Positions 1 through 8,309 of a DNA stretch of 50,058 bases are shown one piece after another. Both the position numbers and the translations under genes were made by a program. The stretch is taken from the NCBI GenBank assembly GCA_030154225.1, contig JASKKI010000010.1, forward strand, positions 1-50,058. The letters are read 5' to 3'. Under the pieces are notes generated by a model that saw only the letters and a program-made list of their open reading frames with translations, was not told where the DNA came from and did not search any database. The DNA comes from Clostridia bacterium. GTDB lineage: Bacteria; Bacillota; Peptococcia; Peptococcales; BICA1-8. The stretch's first letter is position 1; the number at the start of each line of letters is the position of its first letter.

Positions 1-7
1 CATTTGA

Positions 8-60
8 GGATAGTCAAGGGTAAAGACTTCGTCTTGCCTAGCGGCAACCCTTGACTACCC
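8..60. repeat. Branched inverted repeat (three-way-junction hairpin)
   Basis: An 11-bp perfect inverted repeat (TAGTCAAGGGT at 11-21, ACCCTTGACTA at 47-57) encloses two small hairpins, AAGAC-ttc-GTCTT at 23-35 and TGCC-tagc-GGCA at 35-46. This gives a clover-like fold. No poly-T tract follows, so it is not an obvious terminator. It could be a dispersed repeat or the end of an RNA element extending left of the window. Confidence 0.5.
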
Positions 61-269
61 TCTGCACTCGCTCAACTTAATATCTAAGAAGGGCTTAAGG
101 AGGGTATTGTGCTTTAAAATCCTAATCATGATGTTTTTTCACTAGGGGTGTTGCATTTAATATTGCAATTTAGAAAATTATTTAAAATGCATTTTAGTTA
201 TTAATGATTATTTACTACAAATTTTCTAAAAACGATTTATGTAAATCTCGAAAATAATATAACAAAAGT

Positions 270-285
270 TGTTTCACGTGAAACA
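270..285. promoter_or_regulatory. parS: parS site (ParB/Spo0J binding)
   Basis: TGTTTCACGTGAAACA is a perfect 16-bp palindrome and matches the conserved bacterial parS consensus TGTTNCACGTGAAACA. ParB loads at such sites to organise and segregate the origin region. Its presence agrees with the origin-proximal gene block further right. parA and parB are not in this window. Confidence 0.85.
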
Positions 286-1050
286 TTCCTAAAATTTTAA
301 ATAAAAATTACTACTAGTGTATATTGTAATTAAAATCATTAAAATCTAGAACACATGTTCCTGTCTTAAAATTGCTTATAAGAGATTATTTTTATTTAGT
401 AAATATGATTATATTTAAGAAATAATAATATAAATAAAGGTGATTATGGACTATTTGAAAGTAATTTTTAAAAAGCGATTTTATATAAATTATTTATAAT
501 TTTAGTAATAGTTATAGACAAAAGTAAAAAGCTAATAGAAAAAACATTAATGGTAATGTAAAGTATATAAAAAAAGTAAACAAAATAAAAAAAGACGATA
601 TATATTTATATATAATTTCCTAAATTTAAAATAACTTTTTTATAGAAAGTAGTTATTAAAATTAAAGTATCTTTGCTTTACCTGGATTTAGCTCAAAGTT
701 TTTTATTAAAAAATTATATAATCTAGAGTTATCAGTACTAAGTTAATAGAACATGTTACTTAAATAAGAAGTTTTGGAGACATATTTTATTTGTTTTTCT
801 ATTCATTAAAAGATCGAAATACTATAATTTTTTGTTAGCAAAAAAAATTGCATTTACTATAGTAATAAAGTAATTCAACTTTTGCCAACTAATGTTTTTA
901 TAAATAACAAATAAATAAAATGTTATGTGAATATTCGTACAAATTCTATTAAATTATTATCTTTTTTTTTGATTATAATTAAAAATTAAATATATAATAT
1001 TTTTAGATAAATGTTTTTTATAAAATTTATTAAAAAAAACGTGTTTATTA

Positions 1051-1079
1051 TTGTATTAGTTTTTCTGAGGTGGTATAAT
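1051..1079 (+). promoter_or_regulatory. Probable sigma-A promoter of the hydrogenase operon
   Basis: TTGTAT (1051-1056) lies 17 bp from TATAAT (1074-1079). The -10 is preceded by TGG, giving an extended -10. Transcription would start near 1086, leaving a leader of about 110 nt that contains the Rex-like operator. Confidence 0.6.
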
Positions 1080-1120
1080 TTTATTGACTTTTTAAATAAT
1101 AAGAATAAAAAAATTTTTTC

Positions 1121-1152
1121 AGAATATTTGTGAATTTACTCACAAATATTCT
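1121..1152. promoter_or_regulatory. Rex-like operator within a 13-bp inverted repeat
   Basis: A perfect 13-bp inverted repeat with a 6-nt spacer contains TTGTGA-ATTTAC-TCACAA at 1128-1145. This matches the 18-bp Rex operator architecture TTGTGA-N6-TCACAA. Rex is the Gram-positive NADH/NAD+ sensor and often controls NADH-reoxidising enzymes, including hydrogenases. The site lies between the inferred transcription start and the first gene, where a bound repressor would block elongation. No rex gene is in the window. Confidence 0.7.
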
Positions 1153-1194
1153 TTAGATTTGTTTTATATATATTATCATAAGGAGGAAAAATTT

Positions 1195-1710
1195 ATGAGT
1201 TGTAATTGTCAGTGTTCCACAGATAAGAAAAATGACCCGCGTTTTCAACAGCTTGATGAGATTATTAAACAGCATAAAGAGCAAGCAGGGTCATTAATTC
1301 CTGTATTGCACAAAGCACAGGGTATTTTTGGATATTTGCCGGAAGAAGTGCAGATTTATATTGCTGAGGGTTTAAATGTGCCATTAAGTGAAGTGTATGG
1401 TGTAGTAAGTTTTTATTCACTTTTTACTACTGTTCCTCGTGGAAAATATGTAATTAATGTTTGCTTAGGAACTGCTTGTTATGTTAAAGGGTCGGGAAGA
1501 ATAATGGAAAATCTTAAAAAAGAACTAGGTATTAGTGTTGGTGAGACTACTGAGGACGGATTATTTACATTAGAAGGCTGCCGTTGTATTGGAGCTTGTG
1601 GATTGGCTCCTGTATTGACAGTAAATGACCAGGTTCATGGTCGTTTGACAGAAGATGATGTACCGAGGTTAATTAGATTATATAAACTTAAAGAAGAGCA
1701 GGCTAGTTAA
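1195..1710 (+). CDS. hydC: NADH-dependent/bifurcating hydrogenase, NuoE-like subunit (HydC)
   Basis: This 171-residue protein is the thioredoxin-fold [2Fe-2S] subunit of an NAD-linked [FeFe]-hydrogenase, homologous to NuoE of complex I. The cluster ligands are visible as C90-x4-C95 (CLGTAC) and C131-x3-C135 in GCRCIGACG. The ATG at 1195 is chosen because AAGGAGG ends about 8 nt upstream. A TTG further upstream at 1159 would add 12 residues but has no ribosome site. It opens a four-gene cluster (hydC, small ferredoxin-like gene, hydB, hydA) on one strand with short gaps. The extreme N-terminus carries three extra cysteines (SCNCQC) of unknown role. The subunit is expected to be cytoplasmic and to pass electrons between the flavin subunit and other clusters. 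Confidence 0.9.
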   Translation: MSCNCQCSTDKKNDPRFQQLDEIIKQHKEQAGSLIPVLHKAQGIFGYLPEEVQIYIAEGLNVPLSEVYGVVSFYSLFTTVPRGKYVINVCLGTACYVKGSGRIMENLKKELGISVGETTEDGLFTLEGCRCIGACGLAPVLTVNDQVHGRLTEDDVPRLIRLYKLKEEQAS

Positions 1711-1732
1711 TAGTCGGGAGGGGAGATAAATT

Positions 1733-2095
1733 ATGAAATCATTGGAAGAACTAAAAGCTTTAAAGGAAAAAGCTAAAGCTGAATTATCAATTCGTGATAA
1801 AGAATATTTAGCAAAAATCGAGATTGCAATGTCCACATGTGGAATAACAGCTGGAGCCAGGGAAGTGCTTAATTCAGTTTTAGAAGAACTGAAAGTTAGA
1901 AATCTAACAAATGTTCAAATTTCACAAACAGGTTGTCCTGGATTATGTTTTCATGAACCCTTACTAACTATAATCAAACCGAATCAAGTAAGATTTGTTT
2001 ATGGGAAGGTTACTCCCGAGCGAGTAAAAAAAATAATATCATCTCATGTAATTAATGACCAGCCGGTAAAAGAGTGGCTAATTAACTTGGAGTAA
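1733..2095 (+). CDS. Small thioredoxin-like [2Fe-2S] ferredoxin-type protein of the hydrogenase operon
   Basis: This 120-residue protein resembles the small (2Fe-2S) ferredoxin-domain proteins often encoded between the NuoE-like and NuoF-like hydrogenase genes of Firmicutes. The fold is suggested by STCGITAGA near residue 35 and TGCPGLCF near residue 66. Only three cysteines occur at the expected cluster positions, where a classic thioredoxin-like ferredoxin has four. As I recall, other members share this deficit. An N-terminal charged helix precedes the domain. GGGAGG lies just upstream of the ATG. The gene sits 22 nt after hydC and 19 nt before hydB. It may be an accessory subunit of the hydrogenase; its own role is not established here. 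Confidence 0.75.
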   Translation: MKSLEELKALKEKAKAELSIRDKEYLAKIEIAMSTCGITAGAREVLNSVLEELKVRNLTNVQISQTGCPGLCFHEPLLTIIKPNQVRFVYGKVTPERVKKIISSHVINDQPVKEWLINLE

Positions 2096-2114
2096 TCAAG
2101 AGGAGGGAGTAATT

Positions 2115-3908
2115 ATGGATTTGTATCGTTCTCATATATTAGTTTGTGCCGGAACGGGTTGTACTTCTTCGGCAAGTATGGAGGTACGTGATAATTTAAA
2201 AAAAGAAATTAGTCGTTTAAAGTTGGATAAAGAAGTAATGGTAGTCGAAACAGGCTGCTTTGGTTTTTGTAATTTAGGCCCTATTATGGTGGTTTACCCT
2301 GAAGGAACTTTTTACTGCCAGGTGAAACCGGAAGATGCAAAAGAGATAGTAGAGGAGCATTTATTAAAGGGGCGTATAGTTTCTCGACTTCTATATAGTG
2401 AACCAGAAAGTGAAATAAAAGTATCAGATTTTGACAAAATAGAGTTTTTTAATCACCAAAAAAGAATTGCTTTACGAAATTGTGGTGTGATTAATCCTGA
2501 GAAAATTGAAGAGTATATAGCCCATGATGGATATTTTGCTTTAGCTAAAGTCTTGAACGAAATGACCAGAGAAGAAGTAATTGATGTTATTAAAAAATCT
2601 GGCTTAAGAGGCCGGGGTGGTGGAGGTTTTCCTACAGGATTAAAGTGGGAATTTGCCTATAAAACACCTGGTACCGTTAAATATGTAGTATGTAATGCTG
2701 ACGAAGGAGACCCAGGTGCTTTTATGGATAGGAGTGTCTTGGAGGGTGATCCCCATAGTATAATTGAAGCTATGGCTATTGCTGGATATGCAATTGGAGC
2801 AGAACAAGGTTATATATATGTAAGGGCGGAATATCCTATTGCTGTAAATCGATTAGAAATTGCAATAGCACAGGCTAGGGAACTAGGATTACTAGGAAAA
2901 AATATTTTAGGTAAAGATTTTAATTTTGATTTAGATATACGTTTAGGTGCAGGAGCATTTGTTTGTGGTGAAGAAACAGCACTTTTAACATCAATTGAAG
3001 GTCATCGTGGAGAACCCCGTCCCAGACCACCATTTCCTGCAGTAGAAGGTTTATGGAGAAAACCAACATTATTAAATAATGTTGAAACATATGCAAACAT
3101 CCCCGCAATTATCTTAAATGGTGCTGATTGGTTTAGTAGTATTGGTACCGAAAAAAGCAAAGGAACAAAAGTATTTGCTTTAGCAGGAAAAATTAATAAC
3201 ACAGGATTGATTGAAGTGCCAATGGGAACATCCTTACGTACTATTATTTATGATATAGGTGGAGGAATTCCTAATGGTAAAAAATTTAAAGCTGCCCAAA
3301 CTGGAGGGCCTTCCGGTGGTTGCATTCCAGCCCATTTAATTGATACAGAAATTGATTATGATAATCTAATTGCGTTAGGTTCTATGATGGGTTCTGGAGG
3401 ACTAATAGTAATGGACGAAACAGACTGTATGGTAGATATTGCTAAATTTTTCTTAGAATTTACCCAAGAAGAATCCTGTGGTAAATGTCCTCCTTGCCGC
3501 ATAGGAACCAAAAGAATGTTAGAAATCTTAGAAAAAATAACGCAAGGAAAAGGTGTTCCTGAGGATATAGATAATTTAGAAACTTTAGCCCGAACTATAA
3601 AAAATGCATCATTATGTGGTTTAGGTCAGACAGCACCAAACCCTGTATTGAGTACACTTAAATATTTTCGTGATGAATATGAAGCTCATATCAATGACAA
3701 AAAGTGTCCTGCCGGAGTGTGCCAGGCTCTCTTAACCTTCTATGTTATAGCAGAAAAATGTAAGGGTTGTGGTATCTGTGCACGGGTTTGTCCGGTAGCT
3801 GCTATTTCCGGTAAACCGAAGGAGCCGTATGTAATTGACAGTGAAAAATGTATTAAATGTGGTGCTTGTATAGAAAAATGCAAGTTTGGTGCTATAGTGA
3901 AAATGTAA
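2115..3908 (+). CDS. hydB: Hydrogenase flavoprotein subunit, NuoF-like (HydB)
   Basis: This 597-residue subunit oxidises or reduces NAD(H) and carries FMN. Domains in order are an N-terminal thioredoxin-like [2Fe-2S] region (CAGTGC and GCFGFCN), the NuoF FMN/NADH core with the glycine-rich motif GRGGGGFPTG near residue 165, the [4Fe-4S] motif ESCGKCPPCR near residue 453, and a C-terminal 2[4Fe-4S] ferredoxin (CKGCGICARVCP and CIKCGACIEKC). This arrangement is that of HydB in trimeric NAD-dependent and electron-bifurcating [FeFe]-hydrogenases. An AGGAGGGAG ribosome site precedes the ATG. Together with HydA and HydC it would couple NADH and possibly reduced ferredoxin to H2 formation. Whether it bifurcates cannot be read from sequence alone. 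Confidence 0.92.
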   Translation: MDLYRSHILVCAGTGCTSSASMEVRDNLKKEISRLKLDKEVMVVETGCFGFCNLGPIMVVYPEGTFYCQVKPEDAKEIVEEHLLKGRIVSRLLYSEPESEIKVSDFDKIEFFNHQKRIALRNCGVINPEKIEEYIAHDGYFALAKVLNEMTREEVIDVIKKSGLRGRGGGGFPTGLKWEFAYKTPGTVKYVVCNADEGDPGAFMDRSVLEGDPHSIIEAMAIAGYAIGAEQGYIYVRAEYPIAVNRLEIAIAQARELGLLGKNILGKDFNFDLDIRLGAGAFVCGEETALLTSIEGHRGEPRPRPPFPAVEGLWRKPTLLNNVETYANIPAIILNGADWFSSIGTEKSKGTKVFALAGKINNTGLIEVPMGTSLRTIIYDIGGGIPNGKKFKAAQTGGPSGGCIPAHLIDTEIDYDNLIALGSMMGSGGLIVMDETDCMVDIAKFFLEFTQEESCGKCPPCRIGTKRMLEILEKITQGKGVPEDIDNLETLARTIKNASLCGLGQTAPNPVLSTLKYFRDEYEAHINDKKCPAGVCQALLTFYVIAEKCKGCGICARVCPVAAISGKPKEPYVIDSEKCIKCGACIEKCKFGAIVKM

Positions 3909-3924
3909 TAAGGGGTGATAAGTT

Positions 3925-5688
3925 GTGGAAATGGTAAATGTAACTATAGATGGTCACAAAGTAATGGTTCCAAATAATTATACCGTTTTAGAAGCGGCTC
4001 AAAAAGCTGGGATAAATATTCCCACTTTATGTTACCTTAAAGATATCAATAAAATAGGTGCATGTCGTGTTTGTTTAGTAGAAATAAAAGGTGGAAGAGC
4101 TTTACAAGCTTCATGTGTTTATCCTGTTAGTGAAGGTTTGGAAGTTTATACAAATACCCCTGCAGTTCGTGAAGCTCGTAAAGCAGTAGTTGAATTATTG
4201 ATCTCAAATCACCCGCAAGATTGTTTGAAATGTAGTCGAAATCAAAAGTGTGAATTACAGGATTTAGCTAAAAAACTAGGTATTAATGATATAAGATTTC
4301 AGGGTGCAATCAGTACTTTTAAAACAGATAAATCTTCCAAGTCTTTAGAAAGAAATCCTGATAAATGTGTTTTGTGTCGCCGCTGTGTGGCAGTATGTAA
4401 TAATGTACAAGGTGTAAGTGTTTTAAATGCAATGAACAGAGGTTTTGATACAATTGTTGCTCCTGCCTTTGATCATCCTTTGGACTCTGTAAATTGTACT
4501 CTTTGTGGACAATGTATTAATGTTTGTCCTGTGGAAGCAATTAAAGAAAAAGATCATATTGAAATAGTGTGGGATGCCTTAGGAGATCCTGAAAAACATG
4601 TTGTAGTTCAGACTGCACCAGCGGTAAGAGCTGTTTTAGGTGAAGAATTTGGTTTACCTATTGGTACAAGTGTTACAGGTAAGATGGTTGCTGCTTTAAG
4701 AAGACTAGGATTTACTAAAATATTTGATACAGATTTTACAGCAGACCTAACTATCATGGAAGAAGGTCATGAATTATTAGCTAGAATTAAAAATAGTGGC
4801 AAGTTACCTTTAATAACCTCCTGTAGTCCAGGCTGGATTAAGTATTGTGAACATCATTTTCCTGAACTACTAGAAAATCTATCTACATGCAAATCACCAC
4901 AACAGATGTTTGGTACTTTAGCTAAAACATATTATGCTGAAATAGAAGGAATTGATCCTGCTAAAATATTTTCAGTATCTGTAATGCCTTGTACTGCTAA
5001 AAAGTTTGAAGCAGATCGTCCCGAAATGAACGATAGCGGTTATCAAGATGTGGATGCTGTTTTAACAGTAAGGGAATTAGCCAGGATGATTAAACAAGCC
5101 GGGATTGATTTTAATAATTTGCCTGATGAAAAATTTGACCTACCTATGGGCATGGCTACTGGTGCTGGGTTAATTTTTGGTGCTACTGGTGGAGTTATGG
5201 AAGCAGCTTTAAGAACAGTTTATGAAGTTGTAACGGGAGAGACCCTATCCAAATTAGATTTTGAAGAAGTTAGAGGATTGGAAGGAATAAAAGAAGCAAA
5301 AGTAGATTTAAATGGAACGGAAGTTAAAGTTGCTGTGGCCCATGGTTTAGCTAATGCAAAAAAAATAATGGAAAAGGTAAAAGATGGTACAGCGGATTAT
5401 CATTTTATTGAAATCATGGCTTGTCCCGGAGGTTGTATTGGTGGTGGAGGTACACCTATCGTAGATGCTTTAGAAAGAACAAAAATAGATGGAGACTACC
5501 GAAAATTAAGAATAAAAGCTATCTATAGTGAAGATGCCCAATTACCACTACGTAAATCCCATGAAAATCCTGCTGTTAAAAAACTGTATGAAGAATATCT
5601 AGGTCAACCACTAGGTGAAAAATCGCACCATTTATTACACACCCATTATACGAAACGTTCAAAATATCCCGAAGTTAATGGTAATTAA
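3925..5688 (+). CDS. hydA: [FeFe]-hydrogenase catalytic subunit (HydA)
   Basis: This 587-residue enzyme reduces protons to H2 or oxidises H2 at the H-cluster. The N-terminus has a plant-type [2Fe-2S] domain (cysteines in about residues 36-52). A His-ligated [4Fe-4S] motif (HPQDCLKCSRNQKC) follows near residue 93, then a 2[4Fe-4S] ferredoxin (CVLCRRC near 148, CTLCGQC near 191). The three H-cluster signatures are intact: TSCSPGW near 298, MPCTAKK near 353 and MACPGGCIGGGG near 497. The small-subunit-like tail is present. Translation starts at GTG 3925 after AAGGGGTGA; an ATG two codons later is an alternative. Maturases HydE, HydF and HydG are not in the window. Confidence 0.95.
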   Translation: MEMVNVTIDGHKVMVPNNYTVLEAAQKAGINIPTLCYLKDINKIGACRVCLVEIKGGRALQASCVYPVSEGLEVYTNTPAVREARKAVVELLISNHPQDCLKCSRNQKCELQDLAKKLGINDIRFQGAISTFKTDKSSKSLERNPDKCVLCRRCVAVCNNVQGVSVLNAMNRGFDTIVAPAFDHPLDSVNCTLCGQCINVCPVEAIKEKDHIEIVWDALGDPEKHVVVQTAPAVRAVLGEEFGLPIGTSVTGKMVAALRRLGFTKIFDTDFTADLTIMEEGHELLARIKNSGKLPLITSCSPGWIKYCEHHFPELLENLSTCKSPQQMFGTLAKTYYAEIEGIDPAKIFSVSVMPCTAKKFEADRPEMNDSGYQDVDAVLTVRELARMIKQAGIDFNNLPDEKFDLPMGMATGAGLIFGATGGVMEAALRTVYEVVTGETLSKLDFEEVRGLEGIKEAKVDLNGTEVKVAVAHGLANAKKIMEKVKDGTADYHFIEIMACPGGCIGGGGTPIVDALERTKIDGDYRKLRIKAIYSEDAQLPLRKSHENPAVKKLYEEYLGQPLGEKSHHLLHTHYTKRSKYPEVNGN

Positions 5689-5695
5689 TTAATTT

Positions 5696-5727
5696 AAGGA
5701 GCACTCTTTCTGAAAGTGCTCCTTTTG
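5696..5727 (+). terminator. Rho-independent terminator after hydA
   Basis: AAGGAGCACT (5696-5705) pairs with AGTGCTCCTT (5715-5724), and the second arm runs into TTTT. The 10-bp stem lies 8 nt past the hydA stop codon. Confidence 0.85.
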
Positions 5728-5766
5728 CTTTAGTGGCAGAAATAGGTTAAAAGTTAACAACTTATA

Positions 5767-5809
5767 ATTATTTCCCGGGAAATCTCGACAAAATTTCCCG
5801 GGAAATAAT
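5767..5809. repeat. Tandem palindromes ATTTCCCGGGAAAT in a 17-bp inverted repeat
   Basis: ATTTCCCGGGAAAT occurs at 5770-5783 and again at 5793-5806, each copy a perfect palindrome. The two copies also form a 17-bp inverted repeat with a 9-nt spacer. Centres are 23 bp apart, about two helical turns. This suggests a cooperative operator upstream of the DUF554 gene, or a very stable hairpin. I do not recognise the cognate regulator. Confidence 0.55.
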
Positions 5810-5902
5810 ATTTTTAAGCAAAGATCGAAAAATTAAGAGTAATATAATTGAAAAAATTTCATTAATTAATACTAAAAACTTAAACTTATTCGTATGTTTA
5901 TA

Positions 5903-5931
5903 TTGTTTCTAATTTTTCTTTACAATATAAT
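5903..5931 (+). promoter_or_regulatory. Probable sigma-A promoter of the DUF554 gene
   Basis: TTGTTT (5903-5908), a 17-bp spacer and TATAAT (5926-5931) lie about 45 bp before the DUF554 start codon. Confidence 0.65.
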
Positions 5932-5975
5932 GGAAAGAGCAATTTTTTATCAATTATTGAAATGGGAGTGTTTTT

Positions 5976-6674
5976 ATGCTAGGTACTATTGTAAATTTTA
6001 TTGCAATTATTTTAGGGAGTTTGATGGGCCTTGCTTTTAAAAAAGGTATCCCGGAAAAATATAAAGAAACTATTTTACAAGGTTTAGGAATGGCAGTTGC
6101 TTTAATTGGATTGAAAATGGGGTTTAAGGCCAATAATGAACTGATTGTTATTTTAAGCTTAGTTGTAGGTGGATTAATAGGAGAAATGATAAAAATTGAT
6201 TATCATCTAGATAATTTTGCTGCCCTCTTACAAAAACGAGTTGGTTCACAGGAAGGAGATTTTGTTAAAGCCTTTGTATCGGCCAGCTTAATCTACTGTG
6301 TAGGAGCTATGGCAATTTTAGGTGCCATTGAAAGTGGATTAACGGGCAGCCATAAAATTCTATTTACTAAATCATCTCTAGATTTTATCACATCAATAAT
6401 CCTTACATCTTCCTTAGGAATAGGAGTAATATTTTCCGCCTTTGTTGTATTAATTTATCAAGGGTTGATTACAATATTAGCTTCGGGAATAAAAGATCTA
6501 TTAATTGAACCGGTAATTACCTACTTAACTGCTACAGGTGGGATGTTGATAGTGGGAATAGGCCTAAATATTTTGGAAATAAAAAAAATAAATGTAGCAA
6601 ATCTTTTACCGGCAATTTTTGTGGCTATTGTTTTTACAATGCTAGCATTAAAATGGTTTCCTAACTTTGTATAG
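5976..6674 (+). CDS. DUF554 family membrane protein
   Basis: This 232-residue integral membrane protein matches the DUF554 (YdfK-like) family in length and in its opening GTIVNFIAIILGSLMG followed by alternating hydrophobic segments. Roughly six or seven membrane spans are apparent (near residues 1-20, 33-65, 95-120, 140-165, 185-205 and 210-230). The conserved internal stretch FVSASLIYCVGAMAILGAIE is present. The biochemical role of the family is not established. Upstream lies a double palindrome that may be its operator. The next gene begins 12 nt after its stop, so the two are probably cotranscribed. Confidence 0.8.
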   Translation: MLGTIVNFIAIILGSLMGLAFKKGIPEKYKETILQGLGMAVALIGLKMGFKANNELIVILSLVVGGLIGEMIKIDYHLDNFAALLQKRVGSQEGDFVKAFVSASLIYCVGAMAILGAIESGLTGSHKILFTKSSLDFITSIILTSSLGIGVIFSAFVVLIYQGLITILASGIKDLLIEPVITYLTATGGMLIVGIGLNILEIKKINVANLLPAIFVAIVFTMLALKWFPNFV

Positions 6675-6686
6675 GAGGTTATAATC

Positions 6687-7787
6687 ATGCAACTAAATAA
6701 AGTAGATACCCCTTCCTTAATCTTAGATAAAAGTATTTTGATTAATAATATAAAAGAAATGGGACAGCTATCAAAAAAAACGGGGGTAAAACTTAAGCCC
6801 CACATTAAAGCCCATAAATGTACACAAATTGCCAAGTTACAACAACAATACGGTGCTAAAGGTGTCACTGTTGCTAAATTGAGTGAAGCAGAAGTAATGT
6901 TTGCAGCAGGAATAAAAGATATATTAATTGCTTATCAATTAGTAGGTACAGAAAAGTTACAAAAACTTTTACAATTAATAAAAAAAGGAGCAAATATTAC
7001 CTGTTTACTCGATGGGGAAGAACAGGCAGTGCTGCTTAATGATTTAGCAATTGCAAATTCAATCCAAATAAAAATTTATGTAGAAGTTGATTCTGGCTTA
7101 AATAGAACAGGTCTGGAACCAGATAAAGTGGTTCATTTTATTAAGACATTATCGAAATTTCCGGGTTTAATTTTTACAGGTATTATGACTCATGCCGGAC
7201 AGGTTTATGGAGCCGGTAAAGACCAAGTTCCATTAATAGGAGAAAATGAAGGTTTAATAATGGAAAAAGTAGCAATAGAGTTGGAAAGTATAGGTATGAA
7301 AAATTTCGAAGTTTCTGTAGGTTCTACTCCTACTGTTAAATTTTCTGCATATAACCGGAAAGTGACAGAAATTAGGCCGGGAAATTATATTTTTAATGAT
7401 GCTATCCAGTTAGGATTAGGTGTAGCAAATAAAAACCAGTGTTCATTAAAAGTATTAGCCACAGTAATAAGTAAGCCTACTCTTAACAGGTTGGTTATTG
7501 ATGCAGGCAGTAAAACACTGGCCTTGGATAAAGGAGCACATGGGACTGAGTTGGTACAAGGTTTTGGCATTTTTATTGATTATCCAAATTTGTGTTTGGA
7601 AAGGTTATCGGAAGAACACGGTATAATTACTGCGGGAGAAGGTAAAGTACCGCAAATTGGCGAAAAAATACTTATTATTCCAAATCATGCTTGTCCAGTT
7701 GTTAATTTAGCTGATGAATTATTAATTATGGAAAATGGTTATATCACAGAAAGCTGGGCAATTGATGCTCGGGGAAAAAACAAGTAA
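6687..7787 (+). CDS. D-threonine aldolase / D-serine dehydratase-like PLP enzyme
   Basis: This 366-residue protein has the alanine-racemase-type N-terminal PLP barrel and a C-terminal metal-binding domain of the D-threonine aldolase/D-serine deaminase family. The PLP-lysine region is the typical KPHIKAHK near residue 39. A conserved GSTPT appears near residue 213. The C-terminal NHACPVVN supplies the His and Cys of the family metal site. It likely acts in the cytoplasm on a D-beta-hydroxy amino acid, but substrate and reaction cannot be fixed from sequence. AGGAGG precedes the ATG. It sits between DUF554 and DUF4446 genes with almost no gaps. Confidence 0.85.
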   Translation: MQLNKVDTPSLILDKSILINNIKEMGQLSKKTGVKLKPHIKAHKCTQIAKLQQQYGAKGVTVAKLSEAEVMFAAGIKDILIAYQLVGTEKLQKLLQLIKKGANITCLLDGEEQAVLLNDLAIANSIQIKIYVEVDSGLNRTGLEPDKVVHFIKTLSKFPGLIFTGIMTHAGQVYGAGKDQVPLIGENEGLIMEKVAIELESIGMKNFEVSVGSTPTVKFSAYNRKVTEIRPGNYIFNDAIQLGLGVANKNQCSLKVLATVISKPTLNRLVIDAGSKTLALDKGAHGTELVQGFGIFIDYPNLCLERLSEEHGIITAGEGKVPQIGEKILIIPNHACPVVNLADELLIMENGYITESWAIDARGKNK

Positions 7788-7805
7788 TAAATGGAGGAGT
7801 TTAAA

Positions 7806-8309
7806 GTGGAACAGCTGATTGATTTTATAAATATTTATGCTAATTATATAACTATTGTCAATTTGGCCTTATTTGTAATTGCTTTTATATCTTTTTTTAT
7901 TGTAATTAATAGTTTAAATAAAACAAAAAAGCAATATCAAATCCTGTTAAAAGGCATGGAAAATAAAAATTTAGAAGAAATAATATTAAATAATTCTTAT
8001 AAAATAAAAAATTTAGAGGAATATTTAGATGACAATAATAATAAGCTTGTACTAATAGATGAAAAACTAAGTCAATGTTTAAAAAAAGTATCATTAGAAA
8101 GATATAATGCTTTTCAAGGCATCGGTGGTGAACAAAGTTTTTCAGTAGCTATGTTAGATGATAATGGTAATGGTATTATTTTATCAAGTATCCATGGAAG
8201 AGATGATGCCAGAACATATGCGAAAACAGTTATAAATGGTAAATCTACATATAATTTGTCTGAGGAAGAAAAAAGAGTTTTAAGTAATGCTTTAAATAAA
8301 AATTCATAA
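7806..8309 (+). CDS. DUF4446 family protein
   Basis: This protein of about 167 residues has one N-terminal membrane helix (roughly residues 12-34), a charged coiled-coil-prone middle, and a conserved C-terminal domain around RYNAFQGIGGEQSFSVAMLD, characteristic of DUF4446. The function is unknown. I choose GTG 7806 because GGAGGAG lies 6 nt upstream. The in-frame ATG at 7791 overlaps that ribosome site and would add five residues. The gene follows the PLP enzyme directly. In many Firmicutes this family is encoded near the origin and ParB genes, which fits the parS site here. Confidence 0.8.
   Translation: MEQLIDFINIYANYITIVNLALFVIAFISFFIVINSLNKTKKQYQILLKGMENKNLEEIILNNSYKIKNLEEYLDDNNNKLVLIDEKLSQCLKKVSLERYNAFQGIGGEQSFSVAMLDDNGNGIILSSIHGRDDARTYAKTVINGKSTYNLSEEEKRVLSNALNKNS

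Larger units (their letters stand above)
61..1194. other. Long AT-rich non-coding region upstream of the hydrogenase operon
   Basis: No convincing coding sequence is visible over about 1.1 kb. The stretch is very AT-rich with many homopolymeric A and T runs. Inside it I can support only the parS site (270-285), the promoter (1051-1079) and the Rex-like operator (1128-1145). No DnaA-box cluster was seen, so I do not call it an origin. Confidence 0.6.
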
